From Fictibacillus sp. BK138 (GTDB taxonomy: Bacteria; Bacillota; Bacilli; Bacillales; Fictibacillaceae): a stretch of 64,000 bases of DNA. The DNA lies in assembly GCF_004216955.1 (NCBI RefSeq), contig NZ_SGXL01000001.1, positions 1,421,034 to 1,485,033 on the forward strand, read 5' to 3'. The translations under genes and the position numbers were made by a program. Position 1 is the first letter of the stretch; each line of letters begins with the position of its first letter. Under the pieces are notes generated by a model. The model saw nothing but the letters and a program-made list of their open reading frames with translations. It was not told the DNA's origin and did not search any database. Of the stretch, positions 60,935-64,000 are shown piece by piece.

Positions 60935-62707
60935 CGTGGGGCCCAGATGATCATGCTTGCGGACTGGCATCCTGACATTATTGACTTCATTATTTCTAAA
61001 ATGCAAAACCCTCGTATTTTGCGATACTTGATTGAAAATACGAACGACGAGAAGATTAAGCAAGTCGCACAAGATAAGCTGAAATTCACACCGTTAACAC
61101 CAGCTCAAAAAGCAATGTACGAAGGAATTCTGCGTTACAAAGATATTCCGGGAACAGGCGGTTTTGACTCTGATGTTTTACGCGATGCAGAAACGATGCT
61201 TCGCGACGGAGGTACTTACAGTGTTCATAATTCTGAGTTCCTTACAGGAGCTAATATCTCAGTTACGATAACGAAAGAATTCATGGAAGCTGTTGAGAAC
61301 GATGGAGAATATATGCTCCGTTTCCCAAGTGTTGAAGCATATTCTCCTGAAGAGATGGAAGCTTACAACAATGAGTGGCATGAAATTGGAGATGTTCGTG
61401 TTTGGGAGGAAAAAGGTTACGGAATTCGCGTTTATAAGCGCATTAAAGCACGTGAACTTTGGAACTTGATCAACATTTGTGCAACATACTCTGCAGAACC
61501 TGGAATCTTCTTTATCGATAATGCCAATGACATGACGAACGCTACAGCCTATGGACAAAAAGTTGTAGCTACTAATCCATGTGGAGAACAACCACTTGCA
61601 CCATTTTCTGTTTGTAATTTAGCTGCTGTGAACCTTGGAAATATGGCAGACAAAGAAAACAAAAAAGTCGACTTTGAAAAGTTGAAACAAACGGTTGAAG
61701 TCGGCGTACGTATGCAAGATAACGTTATTGACGCCACACCATATTTCTTAGAACCAAACCGTGTTCAGGCATTAGGCGAGCGACGTGTTGGACTTGGAGT
61801 AATGGGTCTTCACGATCTACTCATCTACTGTGAGACAGTTTACGGTTCTGAAGAAGGCAATAAACTTGTTGATAAAATTTTTGAGACAATTGCGGTTACT
61901 GCTTATAAAACTTCAATCGAGCTTGCTAAAGAAAAGGGAAGTTTCCCATTCTTAGAAGGTGAATCAGAAAAAGATACTAATGACCTTCGAAATCGATTTG
62001 TGGAAACAGGATATATGAAGAAACTTCCTGAAGATGTACGAAAAGATATTTTACAATATGGAATTCGCAACTCCCATTTGTTAACGGTGGCTCCTACAGG
62101 AAGCACCGGGACCATGGTTGGAGTCTCAACTGGCCTTGAACCTTACTTCTCATTCTCTTACTTCCGCAGCGGACGTCTCGGGAAGTTTATTGAAGTAAAA
62201 GCTGATATTGTAAAAGAATATCTCGATAATAATCCGGAAGCGAATGAAAACGAACTACCTGAATGGTTTGTTGCAGCGATGGAGCTTGCCCCAGAAGCAC
62301 ATGCGGATACACAATGTGTCATCCAGCGCTGGGTGGACAGCTCAATCTCCAAAACGGTAAATGCACCTAAAGGATATACTGTCGATCAAGTCCAGAAAGT
62401 TTATGAGCGTTTGTATAAAGGCGGCGCAAAAGGCGGAACTGTTTATGTTGATGGAAGCCGTGATGCGCAAGTTCTGACACTTAAAGCTGAAGAGACTTTT
62501 GAACAAACAGAGATCGATCTTGGAATGGAAGAAGAAAAGAAAAAAGTCGTTATTCTTGATACGATTACTGACCTTCGTTCAACCGATGTTACAATCGGCA
62601 ACGAAGTAGGCAACACATGTCCTGTATGCCGAAAAGGAAAAGTAAAAGAGATCGGCGGCTGCAATACGTGTACAAACTGCAACGCACAATTAAAGTGCGG
62701 CCTATAA
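60935..62707 (+). CDS. nrdJ: Adenosylcobalamin-dependent ribonucleotide reductase, exon 2
   Basis: Codons 264-853 after splicing. The joint restores GGSR/RGAQM, the conserved stretch of class II reductases, and the frame is kept exactly. It holds the active-site NPCGEQ (C479, E481) and C490 (VCNLAAVNLG), the phosphate-binding APTGSTGT and a C-terminal zinc-ribbon-like tail (CPVC ... CNTCTNC). The first in-frame ATG is 60947, but no ribosome binding site precedes it, so it is not an independent gene. Terminator follows. Confidence 0.92.
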   Translation, partial: RGAQMIMLADWHPDIIDFIISKMQNPRILRYLIENTNDEKIKQVAQDKLKFTPLTPAQKAMYEGILRYKDIPGTGGFDSDVLRDAETMLRDGGTYSVHNSEFLTGANISVTITKEFMEAVENDGEYMLRFPSVEAYSPEEMEAYNNEWHEIGDVRVWEEKGYGIRVYKRIKARELWNLINICATYSAEPGIFFIDNANDMTNATAYGQKVVATNPCGEQPLAPFSVCNLAAVNLGNMADKENKKVDFEKLKQTVEVGVRMQDNVIDATPYFLEPNRVQALGERRVGLGVMGLHDLLIYCETVYGSEEGNKLVDKIFETIAVTAYKTSIELAKEKGSFPFLEGESEKDTNDLRNRFVETGYMKKLPEDVRKDILQYGIRNSHLLTVAPTGSTGTMVGVSTGLEPYFSFSYFRSGRLGKFIEVKADIVKEYLDNNPEANENELPEWFVAAMELAPEAHADTQCVIQRWVDSSISKTVNAPKGYTVDQVQKVYERLYKGGAKGGTVYVDGSRDAQVLTLKAEETFEQTEIDLGMEEEKKKVVILDTITDLRSTDVTIGNEVGNTCPVCRKGKVKEIGGCNTCTNCNAQLKCGL

Positions 62708-62717
62708 AGAAATGGGA

Positions 62718-62746
62718 GAAGGAACTGGAAATGGTTCCTTCTTTTT
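62718..62746 (+). terminator. Terminator of nrdJ
   Basis: GAAGGAAC / GTTCCTTC with an eight-base loop, then TTTTT. Confidence 0.85.
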
Positions 62747-62763
62747 ATATTTTCATATTCGGA

Positions 62764-62770
62764 CATACTA
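62764..62770 (+). promoter_or_regulatory. Putative sigma-G -10 element of splB
   Basis: CATACTA matches the forespore sigma-G/sigma-F -10 consensus, 36 bases before the splB start. The -35 region is AT-rich without a clear match. Confidence 0.45.
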
Positions 62771-62805
62771 ACCTCATCATTTGTGAATTTTTGGGGGTAT
62801 ATAAT

Positions 62806-63843
62806 ATGGCCGGTGCTAATAAACCGTTTATGCCGCAGCTCATTTATTTTGAACCGCGTGCACTTGAATATCCGTTGGGGAAAGAGCTTTTCGATAAGTT
62901 CAGTAAGCTTGAAGTAGAAATAAGAGAAACAACGTCTCATAACCAAATACGTGATTTGCCTGGAGATAACGATTTTCAAAAATATAGAACAGCAAAATCA
63001 ACGCTTGTTGTCGGTATTCGAAAAACTTTAAAATTTGATACGTCAAAACCGTCGGCAGAATACGCAATCCCGCTTGCAACTGGATGTATGGGACATTGTC
63101 ATTATTGTTATCTGCAGACCACACTTGGCAGCAAGCCTTATTTAAGAACGTATGTAAATACAGACGAAATTTTTGCACAGGCTGAAAAGTATATGCGGGA
63201 GAGAGCACCAGAAGTTACGCGGTTTGAGGCGTCATGTACATCAGACATCGTTGGAATTGATCATCTTACCCACTCTCTGAAAAAAGCGATTGAATTTTTT
63301 GGTCAAACGGACTTAGGCAGACTTCGTTTCACAACAAAATATCATCATGTTGATCATTTACTGGACGCTAATCATCAAGGACGGACCAGGTTTCGATTTA
63401 GTATTAACTCACATTATGTGATCAAAAACTTTGAATTAGGGACAAGCCCGTTAGAGGAAAGAATTAATGCTGCCATAAAAGTAGCTGAAGCTGGATACCC
63501 ATTAGGTTTTATTGTGGCACCGCTTTATCTTCATAAGGATTGGGAAGAGGGGTATAAAGAGCTTTTTGATATTTTAGAGGCTAAGCTCCCAAAACGTTTA
63601 ACAAACGATTTAACTTTTGAACTGATTCAGCACCGCTTTACAAAACCGGCAAAAAGGGTAATCGAAAAAAATTATCCGAAAAGCAAGCTCGAAATGAACG
63701 AGGAAGAACGTAAATACAAGTGGGGCAAATATGGAATAGGCAAGTATGTGTATCAGGACGATCAAGCCACAAAGCTCCGAGAAACAGTAGAAAATTATAT
63801 TAATACCATGTTTCCACAAGCGAGGATCGAGTATTTTACGTAA
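62806..63843 (+). CDS. splB: Spore photoproduct lyase
   Basis: 345 aa, radical SAM DNA-repair enzyme that reverses the thymine spore photoproduct during germination. The 4Fe-4S cysteines are C94-x3-C98-x2-C101 (GCMGHCHYCYL), and C144 (FEASCTSDIVG) is the hydrogen-donor cysteine equivalent to C141 of B. subtilis SplB. The frame is open for 63 codons more upstream, over the nrdJ end, but ATG 62806 with GGGGG fits. It is alone, without a splA gene, unlike B. subtilis. A forespore promoter is likely. Confidence 0.95.
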   Translation: MAGANKPFMPQLIYFEPRALEYPLGKELFDKFSKLEVEIRETTSHNQIRDLPGDNDFQKYRTAKSTLVVGIRKTLKFDTSKPSAEYAIPLATGCMGHCHYCYLQTTLGSKPYLRTYVNTDEIFAQAEKYMRERAPEVTRFEASCTSDIVGIDHLTHSLKKAIEFFGQTDLGRLRFTTKYHHVDHLLDANHQGRTRFRFSINSHYVIKNFELGTSPLEERINAAIKVAEAGYPLGFIVAPLYLHKDWEEGYKELFDILEAKLPKRLTNDLTFELIQHRFTKPAKRVIEKNYPKSKLEMNEEERKYKWGKYGIGKYVYQDDQATKLRETVENYINTMFPQARIEYFT

Positions 63844-63936
63844 TATTCAGGTAAAGGGTATTCCCTTGTCACTCAAACATTTCTATAGTATCCTTTTTAT
63901 AGAGACCAATCGGTTTTAGTATAGGGAGGGAACATT

Positions 63937-64000
63937 TTGCCGCCAACCCCAAGTATGGAAGATTATATTGAACGCATCTATGCCCTAATAGAAGAGAAAG
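63937..64000 (+). CDS. mntR: Manganese transport regulator MntR (partial, 5' end)
   Basis: The first 21 codons lie before the window edge. TTG 63937 follows TAGGGAGGG; the reading PPTPSMEDYIERIYALIEEK matches the start of B. subtilis MntR, a DtxR-family repressor of manganese uptake, and mntR follows lipM in that genome as well. The C-terminal part is outside the window. Confidence 0.85.
   Translation, partial: MPPTPSMEDYIERIYALIEEK

Noticed and set aside
60947-62707. Treating the second half of nrdJ as a separate gene starting at ATG 60947, or the locus as a frameshifted pseudogene
   Set aside because: No ribosome site before 60947; the intron pairings restore an exact conserved junction, so splicing explains it better.

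Overview
The window is a low-GC Gram-positive chromosome segment. Gene order follows the yqf-yqg-yqh region of Bacillus subtilis closely: zur, yqfX, ispG, yqfZ, yqgB, yqgC, sodA, yqgE, pbpA, pst, yqgN, yqgQ, glcK, yqgS, yqgT, yqgW, yqgX, yqgY, yqgZ/mgsR, comG, yqzE, yqhG, yqhH, gcv, yqhL, lipM, mntR. With sporulation genes (yqfZ, spoVAF-like, splB), a comG competence operon and AGGAGG-type ribosome binding sites, it points to an endospore-forming member of the Bacillaceae that is not B. subtilis itself. Fictibacillus or a near relative is a guess; the genus cannot be fixed from the sequence alone.

Layout. 1-9.9 kb: the tail of a metal-binding lipoprotein gene, a HAD phosphatase, a Zur-controlled zinc ABC transporter/Zur operon, a DUF1540 protein, ispG (isoprenoid synthesis), yqfZ, a DUF1002 protein, a DUF1189 membrane protein, a Na/phosphate cotransporter and yqgC. 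10.0-10.7 kb: a six-tRNA operon (Asn, Met, His, Ile2, Ser, Phe). 10.9-20 kb: sodA, an MFS transporter, a class B penicillin-binding protein and the Pho-box-controlled pstSCAB-phoU phosphate uptake operon. 20.2-29.2 kb: two small divergent genes and a tight four-gene alpha-glucan operon: DUF4912 protein with HTH, GH57-GT4 fusion, nucleotidyltransferase with degenerate phosphomannomutase domain, GH15 hydrolase. This operon interrupts the B. subtilis-like synteny.

29.2-41.5 kb: rpmG, a racemase-like protein, yqgN, a coupled DUF92-mobA-moeB set, HAD, an unknown membrane-anchored protein, an M42 peptidase, a SpoVAF-like protein, yqgQ-glcK and an LtaS-family synthase behind an ECF-sigma promoter. 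41.6-46.3 kb: a cell-wall peptidase, small membrane proteins, YqgX, a MidA-type methyltransferase, mgsR and tRNA-Gln. 46.4-53.7 kb: comGA-GG, aroK, yqzE, yqhG and yqhH. 53.8-59.4 kb: a tandem glycine riboswitch controlling gcvT-gcvPA-gcvPB, then yqhL and lipM; glycine cleavage and lipoylation are functionally linked. 59.5-64 kb: an adenosylcobalamin-dependent ribonucleotide reductase gene interrupted by a 361-nt ORF-less group I intron, splB and the start of mntR.

The most notable items are the nrdJ group I intron (P1, P10 and P7 pairings can be read directly), the alpha-glucan operon, a cluster of 12-bp direct repeats at 20-21 bp spacing near 3.9 kb, and a terminator-like hairpin whose 3' arm is the ribosome binding site of the DUF1540 gene.
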